NCBI GenBank assembly: GCA_021780315.1
Contig: JAJXYY010000041.1
Coordinates: forward strand, 124,001 to 188,000
Direction of reading: 5' to 3'
Length of the DNA stretch: 64,000 bases
DNA from: Acidobacteriota bacterium
Lineage (GTDB): Bacteria > Acidobacteriota > Terriglobia > Terriglobales > Acidobacteriaceae
Part shown: positions 34,792 to 42,773 of the stretch, piece after piece
How the letters are laid out: each line of letters begins with the position of its first letter
Position numbering within the stretch: position 1 is the first letter of the stretch
The notes under the pieces: generated by a model
Told to the model about the DNA's origin: nothing
What the model saw: only the letters and a program-made list of their open reading frames with translations
Databases searched by the model: none
Position numbers and translations under genes: made by a program

Positions 34792-35976
34792 CTAGGTGAG
34801 TTCGGTGGGCAGGACTACTTTGTGGGACCAGTAGGCCTGGAGCGCCATCTGCACGGGGAGTGTTGCCTGTAGCCCTGCGGAGAGTGGGGCGTTGGGTTTG
34901 GCGCCGAGAACGACAGCGTCGATGAAGTTGGCGGTGTGGGCTTTTTCGAGGCTCTGGGTGGAGGTGACGGTTACGGGTTCGCCTTGATTTGGAGTGAAGG
35001 TGTAGCCCTCGCGGGTGAGATTGAGCGTGCCCTCGGTGCCCTCGAAGAAGACGGACGGATGATCGTCGCGGATGGAGAGGACGGAGGACTCGAAGTTGAG
35101 GTTCCAATCGTTGTACTGAACGATGGCGCTGACGGTGTCGGGGTTTTCGCGGCCGTCGTGGAGTTGGTAGATGCCGCCGAGAGCCGAGGCGCTGACGGGT
35201 TGGTGGTCGTCGAGCATCCACTGGGCGACGTCGACCCAGTGGGTGAGGATGTCGGCGAGAACGCCGTTGCCGTAGTCCTTGTAGGAGCGCCAGGAGGAGT
35301 AGCGGGCGGTGAGATAGGGTACGTGCGGGGCCGGACCGAGGAAGCGTTCCCAGTCGAGGCCGGCGGGTTTGGGCTGGGAGGGGATGTCGCGTCGCTGCCA
35401 GGGGAAGTTGCTCCAGATGGCGCGGACGAAGACCACTTTGCCAAGCTTGCCGGTGGCGAAGATCTCCTGTTTGGCGCGGAGGTAGTGGGCTCCGCTGCGC
35501 TGCTGCATGCCACACTGCAGGACTTTGCTGCTGGCTGCGGCGGCCTGCTGGAGGGTGTTGCGTTCGTGCCAGCGGTGCAGGGTCGGTTTTTCCAGGTAGA
35601 CATTTTTATTGGCGCTGAGCGCGTCCTTGGCGATCTGAACGTGGAGGTGATCGGGGGTGGCGATGAGGACGGAGTCGACATCCTTGCGCGCGAGCAGATC
35701 CTGATAGGCGACGGAGAGCGCAGGCTGGGAGAGGTGGGCCTGGAGGGCGGTCTGGAAGTGGCTGGTCTGCTGGTCGTAGACGTCGCAGAGGGCGAGCATC
35801 TGGACGCGGGGATCCTGCGCGAAGGCGCTGCTGACGATGAGGCCGCGACGCCCGAGGCCGATGACGCCAAGGCCGACGCGGTCGTTGGCCCCGAGGATCG
35901 AGGCGTAAGAGCGAGCCGAGACGGAGCTGGCTGCGGTGAGGGCTGCGCTGGAGTAGAGGAATTGGCGGCGGTTCAT
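34792..35976 (-). CDS. Tat-exported Gfo/Idh/MocA oxidoreductase (possible NAD-dependent glycosidase)
   Basis: A 394-residue NAD(P)-binding protein with a twin-arginine-like leader (MNRRQFLYSSAALTAASS). The Rossmann motif is VGLGVIGLGRRG (G40-G45), the cofactor contact region LALCDVYD, IATPDHLH and the catalytic YLEKPTL (E129-K130-P131). The domain then continues with GNGVLADILTHWVDVAQWML. The family includes dehydrogenases and NAD-dependent glycosidases (GH109, and GH188 sulfoquinovosidases), so glycoside cleavage is possible here. It overlaps the TIM-barrel gene upstream by four bases (ATGA), so the two are translationally coupled and likely work on one substrate. Substrate unproven. Confidence 0.85.
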   Translation of the reverse strand: MNRRQFLYSSAALTAASSVSARSYASILGANDRVGLGVIGLGRRGLIVSSAFAQDPRVQMLALCDVYDQQTSHFQTALQAHLSQPALSVAYQDLLARKDVDSVLIATPDHLHVQIAKDALSANKNVYLEKPTLHRWHERNTLQQAAAASSKVLQCGMQQRSGAHYLRAKQEIFATGKLGKVVFVRAIWSNFPWQRRDIPSQPKPAGLDWERFLGPAPHVPYLTARYSSWRSYKDYGNGVLADILTHWVDVAQWMLDDHQPVSASALGGIYQLHDGRENPDTVSAIVQYNDWNLNFESSVLSIRDDHPSVFFEGTEGTLNLTREGYTFTPNQGEPVTVTSTQSLEKAHTANFIDAVVLGAKPNAPLSAGLQATLPVQMALQAYWSHKVVLPTELT

Positions 35977-36869
35977 GCGGAGAAGGCCTCCTTCATGGCT
36001 TTGTATGCAGGTGCAATGACTTCGAGACCGGTTTTGGAGAGGTTCTCGCGTTCCTCTTCGTTTTCGACCCAGCCGTGCCAGCCGATCTGCTTGACTGCGG
36101 CGGCGACCTGGGCGAGCGGGAAGGTGCCCTGTCCGAGCGAGATGAGGCGGCCGTTTTTATAGTCGCGGAGGTGCAGGCCGATGAGGCGCTGGGAGTGCGC
36201 ACGGAGGAAGGCGGGCACATCGGCACCACCCCGGTAGGCGTGTCCGGCGTCGAGGACGAAGGAGACGAGAGCGGGATCGGTCTGGGAGTATAGGGCGTCG
36301 ATCTCGCCGATTTTGGATTCAAACTCGGGCCAGTGGTTGTGATAGGCGGCGGTGATGCCGAGGGACTTGGCGTAGGCACCGGCAGCGTTGAGGGCTTCGA
36401 TCTTGCGCTGGAGCTGCTCGTGGTTGTCGGCAGGGGCTCCGCTGAGAACGAGGTGCTTTGCGCCGAGGGCAGCGCCACCGCGGGCGACCGGCTCGTATAC
36501 GGCTGCGGGTGCGATGCGGGTGACGGGATCGTAGCTGGGAGTGTCGAGGAAGACGTGGATGCCGAAGAAGGTGAGGCCGGTGCTCTCGATCTGACGACGG
36601 GCAGCCTGGGGTGCGGCGAACTGCTGGCTGAGGTTACGGAAGCTGCTCTCGAAGCCCTGATAGCCGATGGTCTGGATGGTGTGGAGCGTGGCCATGAAGG
36701 TGTCGAAGTTTTTGGGGTCGATGGGGAAGGCGTTGAGTTGGAGTCCGAAGTGGAGACCGGGGAAGGGGGTGCGATTTTGTGCGTAGAGGCTGGACCGGGA
36801 GAGGGCTGAGAGCGAGGCGGCGCCGGCGGCGAGGGTTCGCAGGGCTTGTCGGCGAGTGATTTCGTTCAT
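35973..36869 (-). CDS. Tat-exported sugar isomerase/epimerase-like TIM barrel
   Basis: A 298-residue AP_endonuc_2/xylose-isomerase-like barrel with a twin-arginine signal (TRRQALRTLAAGAASLSAL). Recognisable strands are FGLQLNAFPID, IGYQGFESSF, FFGIHVFLDTP, HLVLSGAP, AAYHNHWPEF (metal-site His), VSFVLDAGHAYRGG and IGLHLRDYKNG. It is the first gene of a unit with the Gfo/Idh/MocA protein and TonB receptor, driven by the promoter at 36920-36949. Paired, exported members of these two families act on 3-keto-glycosides in other bacteria, which is a plausible model here. Confidence 0.82.
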   Translation of the reverse strand: MNEITRRQALRTLAAGAASLSALSRSSLYAQNRTPFPGLHFGLQLNAFPIDPKNFDTFMATLHTIQTIGYQGFESSFRNLSQQFAAPQAARRQIESTGLTFFGIHVFLDTPSYDPVTRIAPAAVYEPVARGGAALGAKHLVLSGAPADNHEQLQRKIEALNAAGAYAKSLGITAAYHNHWPEFESKIGEIDALYSQTDPALVSFVLDAGHAYRGGADVPAFLRAHSQRLIGLHLRDYKNGRLISLGQGTFPLAQVAAAVKQIGWHGWVENEEERENLSKTGLEVIAPAYKAMKEAFSA

Positions 36870-36919
36870 GGGGGCTACCTCGTGGTGAACGCGAAGCGTG
36901 AGTTTTGGCTGCGGCGGGG

Positions 36920-36949
36920 ATTATAGGCAGATGAAAGAATTCTTGTCAA
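36920..36949 (-). promoter_or_regulatory. Consensus sigma-70 promoter of the exported-enzyme/TonB unit
   Basis: On the minus strand TTGACA (36944-36949), an 18-base spacer and TATAAT (36920-36925), both perfect consensus boxes. It lies about 50 bases upstream of the ATG at 36869. The operator palindrome at 36946-36967 overlaps its -35 box, so repression of a strong promoter is the natural reading. Confidence 0.85.
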
Positions 36950-36967
36950 TCTATTCCAATAGATTGA
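36946..36967. promoter_or_regulatory. Operator palindrome, copy 2 (perfect inverted repeat)
   Basis: TCAATCTATT and AATAGATTGA are exact inverted copies around a CC centre. The inner 20-mer (36947-36966) aligns with those at 27590 and 37228. Its right or left end provides the TTG of the -35 box on the minus strand. This is the most symmetric of the three copies and best defines the motif. Confidence 0.8.
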
Positions 36968-37223
36968 TTTTTGAGCAAAAAAGCTAGGGGGTGTGAGGGT
37001 GGATTTTTCCAGGATTTGCTGGGTAAATGAGCTGCTTTGCGGATTTGTGGGCCAGTCGTTTCTGCCTGTAGGATTACCGTTGTTGCAGGGGTTTGACGGG
37101 CATCGTGGGAGTGCGTGGAGGGTTTGGGCGGGGTTGGGTGGTGGGGGTGCAGTGAGATTGTGTCGGCTCAGTGTGGGCTTTTGCGGCGGTTGGGGTGGTT
37201 GGGTGGAGAAAGCGGCAGGCAGG

Positions 37224-37253
37224 TTGACAATCAATCGCAATCGATTGTAGGCT
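37224..37253 (+). promoter_or_regulatory. Probable promoter of the kinase-isomerase-suyAB unit
   Basis: TTGACA (37224-37229), 18-base spacer and a weak TAGGCT (37248-37253). The operator copy fills the spacer. This leaves a leader of about 200 bases before the kinase start, with no clear structure in it. Confidence 0.5.
37228..37247. promoter_or_regulatory. Operator-like 20-mer, copy 3 (kinase-isomerase operon)
   Basis: CAATCAATCGCAATCGATTG, symmetric at 8 of 10 arm positions with a further matching pair outside (A...T). It occupies the spacer of a TTGACA (37224-37229) promoter whose -10 would be TAGGCT (37248-37253). The remaining part of 36968-37452 shows nothing else recognisable. Confidence 0.75.
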
Positions 37254-37452
37254 GCGGTGGTTCCTGGAGTGATCGCGATCCGAGGCCTCTGCTGTTGGCG
37301 AAGAAGTGCTGGAGGATGAGGTTCGGCAGCGCAGGATTGCGAAGCATAGGTGAGTGGTTAGCGGTAAGGTAGTGGCGCGGCTGCCGGTGGTTGCTTACCG
37401 ACGGTTTGTTGCAAGAGGTGGACGACTGGTTCCGGAACGTTGAGGGCGTGGA

Positions 37453-38697
37453 GTGAGCGGCGTGAATGTGAGTGGCGAGAATCTGATGATCGTGCAGGGT
37501 GGCGGGGGGACGGCGGTGCTAAACGCCAGCCTGGCGAGTGTGATTGCCGAGGCGATTGCGCAGCCGAGTGTAGGTCGGGTGTTTGGTGCGCTGCATGGTG
37601 CGCTGGGGTTATCGCGTGGAGAGATGGTTGATTTGAGCGGCATGAGGGCGGAGGCGCTGGAGCTGTTGCGGCGGAGTCCGGGGGCGGCTTTGGGTTCGTC
37701 GCGCTTTCAGCCGGAAGAAGAAGACATGCAGCGGATGGTCGAGCATCTGCGACGGCTGCGGGTTGGGTATCTGGTGTTTATGGGCGGTAATGGGACGATG
37801 CACGGCGCGGAGGTGGTATCAGGACGCTGCCGGGCGGCTGGGTTGACGGTACGGACGATGGGGGTTCCGAAGACGATCGACAATGATCTGGCGATGACGG
37901 ATCGAACGCCGGGGTATGGGAGCGCGGCGCGGTATGTGGCGCAGTCTACTCGGGACCTGGGGATGGATCTGCGGTCGTTGCCGCAGCCGGTGACGATTCT
38001 GGAGACGATGGGCCGGAGTGTGGGCTGGCTGGCGGGTGCCTCGGTGTTGGGCAAGAGCGATGCGGGCGACGCTCCGCACCTGGTGTGTGTGCCGGAGGTG
38101 CCGTTTGAGGATGCTGTGTTTCTGGGAGCTTTGGATGGGATTGTGGCACGGCAGGGCTGGGCGGTGGTGGTGGTGGCGGAGGGTTTGCGGCGTGCGGATG
38201 GGCAGCCGGTGTATCAGTTGGGCGATGCTTCGCAGGCGGATCCTCTGCGTCGTCCGATGATTGGCGGGGTAGGGCAGCACCTGGCGGGGATGGTGGCGCG
38301 GGAGTTGAAGCTGCGCTGCCGGAGCGAGCGTCCGGGACTGCTCGGACGGATGAGCCGGGCGCTGGTGTCTCGGCAGGACGAGATGGATGCTGCGCTAGTG
38401 GGGCGGGCGGCGGTGCAGGCGCTGGTGGCGGGGGAGAGTGACCAGATGGTCGCGCTGCTGCCGTTGGCGGAGGACGGTGGGCCCGGGTATCGTCTGGTTC
38501 CGCTGGCTGCGGTGGCGGGCGTGGAGCGGCCGATTCCAGCAGAGTGGCTGGATGGCGGACCGCTGGCGGTGACGGAGAAGTTTTGTGAGTATGTCCGGCC
38601 GCTGGCAGGTGAGTTGGCGGAGTATGCGCCGGTGATGCTGCCAGGCGCGGTGCCGGTGGTGATGCCGGAGATGGTTTCAGCAAAGGAGCAAGGCTAA
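37453..38697 (+). CDS. PfkA-superfamily sugar kinase (candidate 6-deoxy-6-sulfofructose kinase)
   Basis: A 414-residue 6-phosphofructokinase-like enzyme. The nucleotide loop near the start is MIVQGGGGTAVLNASL. The phosphodonor motif is MGGNGTMHGA (111-115 reads GGNGT, where the E. coli enzyme has GGDGS) and the catalytic motif VPKTIDNDL (D143). Gly at the fourth GGNGT position with Lys before TIDND fits ATP-using enzymes of the group-II/trypanosomal type rather than PPi enzymes, which have Asp there. Sequence after residue 150 is divergent, consistent with a substrate other than fructose 6-phosphate. Start GTG 37453 is uncertain; ATG 37486 would also fit. Its stop overlaps the isomerase start by one base. 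Confidence 0.8.
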   Translation: MSGVNVSGENLMIVQGGGGTAVLNASLASVIAEAIAQPSVGRVFGALHGALGLSRGEMVDLSGMRAEALELLRRSPGAALGSSRFQPEEEDMQRMVEHLRRLRVGYLVFMGGNGTMHGAEVVSGRCRAAGLTVRTMGVPKTIDNDLAMTDRTPGYGSAARYVAQSTRDLGMDLRSLPQPVTILETMGRSVGWLAGASVLGKSDAGDAPHLVCVPEVPFEDAVFLGALDGIVARQGWAVVVVAEGLRRADGQPVYQLGDASQADPLRRPMIGGVGQHLAGMVARELKLRCRSERPGLLGRMSRALVSRQDEMDAALVGRAAVQALVAGESDQMVALLPLAEDGGPGYRLVPLAAVAGVERPIPAEWLDGGPLAVTEKFCEYVRPLAGELAEYAPVMLPGAVPVVMPEMVSAKEQG

Positions 38698-40085
38698 TGG
38701 CGTCGATACGAGAGCAGCAGAAGAGCAATCTGGGCGTGTTGATCTTTGGACGGAAGCGTCCAGGATTCGATCAGGAGTGGAGCCGGAGTATTCGGGAGCG
38801 GACGCTGGCGACGCTGCAGGGGATGGGGTATCAGTGCTATGGCGCGGAGAACGTGGTGCTGGACGACACGACGATCCATACGGCGATGGACACGATCATT
38901 GCGGCGGAGTGCAAGGCGTTGATTGTGATTCAGCCATCGATCAGCGATGGCCAGTTTGCGCTGACGATTGGCCAGCGGTGGGCGCATCCGGTGATCTTGT
39001 GGGCTACGCCGGAGAAGCAGGGTGATGGCAAGGTGAGCTCATGTGCGCTGGTAGGCCAGCATCTGTGGGCGTCGATCTATCGTCAGGCAGGGCATCCGTT
39101 TGAGCTGGTGTATGGCGGGCCGGAGGCAGAGCCCGCAGCGATGAAGGCGCAGTTGCAGAAGGCGATTGCACTGGCGCAGACGGTGACGATGCTGAAGCGG
39201 AGCAAGGTGGGAGTGGTGGGGACACATGTGCCGGGATTTATCGACCTGGCGGCTGATCCGTTTCTGATTCGGAAGACGTTCGGGTTGCAGCTGCATCCGC
39301 TGAGCTTGCCGCAGTTTCTTGATTGGGTGGCGGCAGTGGATGCCGCGGCGGTGACGGCGGATGTGGTGAAGGTGCGTGCGCTGGATTTACCGGAGAGTGC
39401 TGGTGGTGGTGCGGGGGTGACAGACGCCGCGCTGGCGGTGAACTCGCGCTACTACCTTTCGATGCTGGAGTTGATGCAGGAGGCGGGGCTGGATGCGCTG
39501 GCACTGCAGTGTTGGCCGGAGCTGCCCAATGTGGTGGGCCAGTGGCCGTATCTGGCGGTGTCGCGGCTGACGACGGAGGGTCAGGTGGTCTCGATTGAAG
39601 GCGACGTTGATGGCGCGATTGCGGGGTTGATGAGCAGCCTGATGGGGATGGGGCCGGGGTTCCTGACGGACTGGTTGGAGCATGATGAGAGCGCGATTCA
39701 GTTCTGGCATCCGGGGATGGCTCCGCTGGACATGTGCTGCGAGGTGGGGGGCGAGGATGGTCCATCGCTGGGAGAACACTTTAATGGAGCGCGTCCGTTT
39801 GTAGTGGACGGGATGCTGCGTGTGGGGGGGACGGTGACGGTATCGCGGCTATGGCGATGCGATAACCGTTACCACATGACGGCATTCGAGGGGCGTGCGA
39901 TCGAGCCACGGCGGCGGCTTTCGGGCAACACGCTGCTGGTGGAGGTGAGTGGGGAATCGGTGCCGGTGCGGTTCGATCGGCTGATCCATGCGGGGATGCC
40001 GCACCATGTGACGCTGCACCATGGCGAGCATGCGGAGCAGTTGCGGCGGTTGGCGCGTTTGTTGTCGATTGAGTGGCACGGATAG
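38697..40085 (+). CDS. L-fucose/L-arabinose isomerase family protein (candidate sulfoquinovose isomerase)
   Basis: A 462-residue protein with the architecture of the L-fucose/L-arabinose isomerase superfamily: an N-terminal Rossmann-like domain (NLGVLIFGRKRPGFDQEW, ALIVIQPSISDGQFA), a middle domain (SKVGVVGTHVPGF, LDALALQCWPELP) and a C-terminal barrel (GMLRVGGTVTVSRLW, LIHAGMPHHVTLHHG). It should interconvert an aldose and a ketose in the cytoplasm. Isomerases of this family serve as SQ isomerase in the transaldolase and second EMP-type sulfoglycolysis routes. It is coupled to the kinase gene (TAATG), which suggests isomerisation then phosphorylation of the same sugar. Confidence 0.8.
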   Translation: MASIREQQKSNLGVLIFGRKRPGFDQEWSRSIRERTLATLQGMGYQCYGAENVVLDDTTIHTAMDTIIAAECKALIVIQPSISDGQFALTIGQRWAHPVILWATPEKQGDGKVSSCALVGQHLWASIYRQAGHPFELVYGGPEAEPAAMKAQLQKAIALAQTVTMLKRSKVGVVGTHVPGFIDLAADPFLIRKTFGLQLHPLSLPQFLDWVAAVDAAAVTADVVKVRALDLPESAGGGAGVTDAALAVNSRYYLSMLELMQEAGLDALALQCWPELPNVVGQWPYLAVSRLTTEGQVVSIEGDVDGAIAGLMSSLMGMGPGFLTDWLEHDESAIQFWHPGMAPLDMCCEVGGEDGPSLGEHFNGARPFVVDGMLRVGGTVTVSRLWRCDNRYHMTAFEGRAIEPRRRLSGNTLLVEVSGESVPVRFDRLIHAGMPHHVTLHHGEHAEQLRRLARLLSIEWHG

Positions 40086-40137
40086 GTCGGGCATGGATAG
40101 GACAGAGATGGATTGTTGGGCTGGAAGTGATAGGTTA

Positions 40138-40157
40138 CAATCTATTGGCTTGATCGG
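40138..40157. promoter_or_regulatory. Operator half-site upstream of the GntR-type gene
   Basis: CAATCTATTGGCTTGATCGG begins with the exact left arm (CAATCTATT) of the perfect palindrome at 36946 but the right arm is not conserved. It lies 79 bases upstream of the regulator's start, as weak autoregulation would predict. Confidence 0.35.
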
Positions 40158-40236
40158 GCATTCATTTCAACGAACTCAACGACTGGCCCAGCGTGGCATG
40201 CAGACGGTGTCGCGATTACGGTCTCACAAGGATTCC

Positions 40237-40911
40237 ATGGCAAAGACGAGTGTTAAGCCAGTAAAGGCACGGGTAGCACGGCATGAGGTGCGGGACGAGA
40301 TTCAGCGGAGGATTCTGTCGGGCGAGAGCAAGCCGGGCGAGCGACTGAGTCAGCAGAGTCTGGCGCGCGAGCTGGGGGTTGCGCAGGGGACGGTACGCGA
40401 GTCACTACTGGAACTGCAGTGGCTGGGACTGGTGGAGTCGGTCGATCATTTTGGAGTGTTTGTCGACAACCTGGATGCTTCGCGGATCTGCGAGGCGTAC
40501 ATGGTGCGCGAGGTGATGGAGGGACTAGCGGCTCGGCTGGCGTGCGGGAATGCCGGGCGAGCGGACATAACCGAGCTGCGTGCGATGGCGGACAACATCT
40601 ACAAGCTGGCACAGGAGAAGGACAACGAGACGGCATCGCTGGACCGGAGCTTTCATCTGCATATTACGGAGTTGTCGCGGAACAGCACGCTGATACGGCT
40701 GTCACAGACGTACCGGGTGCTGGGGATGACGGTTCGGGCGTTTCGTGAGCCGGCAGTGATTCATGCGGAGCATCTGCGGATTGTGGAAGCGATTGAACAT
40801 AACTTTGCCGAAGAGGCGGAGCGTCAGGCACGGCAGCATGTGGTTGGCGCGCGACAGATGATTGAGCGTCAGGTGTTGCAAGGGAAGTTTGTTCCGAAGT
40901 GGGTTGGTTGA
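40237..40911 (+). CDS. GntR-family transcriptional regulator (FadR/FCD subfamily), likely regulator of the sulfonate locus
   Basis: A 224-residue DNA-binding protein. Residues about 13-75 form the winged helix (VRDEIQRRILSGESKPGERLSQQSLARELG, then VAQGTVRESLLELQWLGLVE). Residues about 85-215 are the helical FCD effector domain (MVREVMEGLAARLAC, DRSFHLHITELSRN with the metal-ligand D/H pattern, and a later H in HAEHLRIVEAI). Such regulators respond to small carboxylates or sugar acids and usually repress. It sits inside the unit it probably controls; three operator-like sites flank the locus. ATG 40237 has AAGGA just upstream; the frame extends back to 40021 without a better start. Confidence 0.88.
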   Translation: MAKTSVKPVKARVARHEVRDEIQRRILSGESKPGERLSQQSLARELGVAQGTVRESLLELQWLGLVESVDHFGVFVDNLDASRICEAYMVREVMEGLAARLACGNAGRADITELRAMADNIYKLAQEKDNETASLDRSFHLHITELSRNSTLIRLSQTYRVLGMTVRAFREPAVIHAEHLRIVEAIEHNFAEEAERQARQHVVGARQMIERQVLQGKFVPKWVG

Positions 40912-40980
40912 GTAGTTCCTGGCGCGACGGTGACTGACGGAGTGGTTGGTTGTTGGAGTGAAGAGATCTTGGGGGTCGAC

Positions 40981-42438
40981 GTGGACAGAAGTGTGGCGAG
41001 CACGGCAAACCGGTTGCGAAGTGGCTCTTACCTGAATGGGCAGTGGGTGGAGGGCGGTGCGGAGTTTGATGTGGTCGATCCGGCGACGTCGCAGGCGTTT
41101 GCGCGGGTATCGACGATCAATCAGGCGCAGCTCCATGAAGCTCTGGATACGGCGGAGAAGGCGCTGCCGCTGTGGCGCTCGACGACGGCGAAGGAGCGGG
41201 GCGCGCTGCTGCATCGGGTGGCGGATGAGTTGGTGCGTCGCAAGGGTGAGCTGGCGCAGACGATTACGCGGGAGAATGGCAAGCCGCTGGCGCAGAGTGA
41301 AGGCGAAGTGGCGATGTCGGAGGACCATCTGCGCTGGTTCGCGGAGGAGGGGCGCAGGGTGTATGGGCGCACGGTTCCTCCGCAGGTGCCGGGTAAGCGC
41401 CACATGGTGGTGAAGACGCCGATTGGGCCGGTGGGTGCGATAGCGCCGTGGAATTTTCCGTTGGTGCTGGCGGTGCGGAAGGTGGCTCCGGCGATGGCGG
41501 CGGGTTGTCCGGTGATTTTGAAACCGGCGAGTCAGACGCCGCTCTCGTGCATTGTGCTGGCGGAGTGCATGGAGGCCGCGGGGGTTCCGGCAGGGGTGTT
41601 TCAGTTGGCGATTGGCGATGCGGTGATGATCTCGCGGGAGTTTTTGACGAATCCGAAGTGCAGGAAGATCAGCTTTACGGGATCGACGCGGGTGGGGCAA
41701 GAGCTGATTCGCGGGGCGGCGGAGACGATCAAGCCGCTGTGCCTGGAGCTGGGCGGACTGGCTCCGGTGCTGGTGTTTGATGACTGCGATCTCGACAAGG
41801 CGGTGGAGCAGACGGTGATTGCGAAGTTTCGGAATACGGGGCAGTCGTGCATTGCCGCGAATCGGATTTATGTGCAGCGTGGGATCTATCGGGAGTTTGT
41901 GGAGCGCTTTACGGCTGCGGTGGGGAGGCTGAAGGTGGGTGCGGGGCTGGATGCTGGGGTTGACCTGGGGCCAGTGATTCATCAGCGTGCTTTAGATGGT
42001 GCGCTGCAGCAGATAGCCGATGCGGTGGCGAAGGGAGCGCGGGTGGTTGCGGGGGGTGAGCGCGTGGCGGGGCTGGCGGGGTACTTTCTGCAGCCGACAG
42101 TGCTGGAGAACGTGAGCGATGCTTCGGTGTGCATGAGTGAAGAGACCTTTGCGCCGATTGCACCGATTGCGATGTTCGATACGGAAGCCGAGGCGATTGC
42201 GCGTGCGAATGACACGCCATACGGGTTGAGTGCGTATGCGATGACGCGCGATATGGGCCGGGTGTTTCGGCTGAGCGAGCAGATTGAGGCAGGGACGCTG
42301 GGCATCAACGATGGTGCGCCGACGACGAGCCAGTTGCCGTTTGGCGGCGTGAAGCAGAGTGGCTGGGGACGCGAGCTTGGAGTGGAAGGGTTGGATGCGT
42401 TTCTGGAGACGAAGCATGTTTCCATGGGCGGCATCTGA
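40981..42438 (+). CDS. NAD(P)-dependent aldehyde dehydrogenase (candidate sulfolactaldehyde dehydrogenase)
   Basis: A 485-residue ALDH of the succinate-semialdehyde dehydrogenase (GabD) group. Catalytic residues are all present: APWNFPL (N158), LELGGLAPVLVF (E256) and FRNTGQSCIAANR (C290). The cofactor motif is FTGSTRVGQ. GabD-like enzymes oxidise sulfolactaldehyde to sulfolactate in sulfo-ED and related pathways. Directly upstream of suyA and in the same unit, it fits that step. Possible starts are GTG 40930, TTG 40969 and GTG 40981; the last is chosen because the family begins about 15 residues before SYLNGQWVEG. Confidence 0.85.
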   Translation: MDRSVASTANRLRSGSYLNGQWVEGGAEFDVVDPATSQAFARVSTINQAQLHEALDTAEKALPLWRSTTAKERGALLHRVADELVRRKGELAQTITRENGKPLAQSEGEVAMSEDHLRWFAEEGRRVYGRTVPPQVPGKRHMVVKTPIGPVGAIAPWNFPLVLAVRKVAPAMAAGCPVILKPASQTPLSCIVLAECMEAAGVPAGVFQLAIGDAVMISREFLTNPKCRKISFTGSTRVGQELIRGAAETIKPLCLELGGLAPVLVFDDCDLDKAVEQTVIAKFRNTGQSCIAANRIYVQRGIYREFVERFTAAVGRLKVGAGLDAGVDLGPVIHQRALDGALQQIADAVAKGARVVAGGERVAGLAGYFLQPTVLENVSDASVCMSEETFAPIAPIAMFDTEAEAIARANDTPYGLSAYAMTRDMGRVFRLSEQIEAGTLGINDGAPTTSQLPFGGVKQSGWGRELGVEGLDAFLETKHVSMGGI

Positions 42439-42489
42439 CGGTCGAGTTGCAGCAAGCAGTAGTGGCACAGAAGAAGGAGAAAGGTTGAT

Positions 42490-42771
42490 ATGGTTCATTT
42501 TTTGATACATGAAGCAGCGGACAACGTTGGTGTTGCCGTGGTGGATCTGCCCGCCGGGATGGATTGCGACGGCAGAAATCTGACGGACAACACGGCACTG
42601 AAGGCCCGGACGGAAGAGGCGATTCCGTTGGGACACAAGATTGCGTTGAAAGACTTCGCCGTGGGCGACTCGGTAACCAAGTATGGCTGCGAGATTGGCA
42701 GGATTGTGCAGCCGGTCAAGGCCGGACACCACGTACATATCCATAACTTGAAGACGAAAAGGTGGGCATAG
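42490..42771 (+). CDS. suyA: Sulfolactate sulfo-lyase small subunit SuyA (UxaA N-domain family)
   Basis: A 93-residue SAF-domain protein: [18 protein letters not shown], then [26 protein letters not shown], ending [12 protein letters not shown]. This is the detached N-terminal domain of altronate dehydratase-type proteins. In the SuyAB enzyme it is the small subunit, which with SuyB splits (R)-3-sulfolactate into pyruvate and sulfite. The conserved ending HNLKTKRW and the SuyB-type partner favour SuyA over altronate dehydratase. AAGGAGAAAGG lies just upstream. Two bases separate its stop from the SuyB start. Confidence 0.87.
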   Translation: MVHFLIHEAADNVGVAVVDLPAGMDCDGRNLTDNTALKARTEEAIPLGHKIALKDFAVGDSVTKYGCEIGRIVQPVKAGHHVHIHNLKTKRWA

Positions 42772-42773
42772 CG

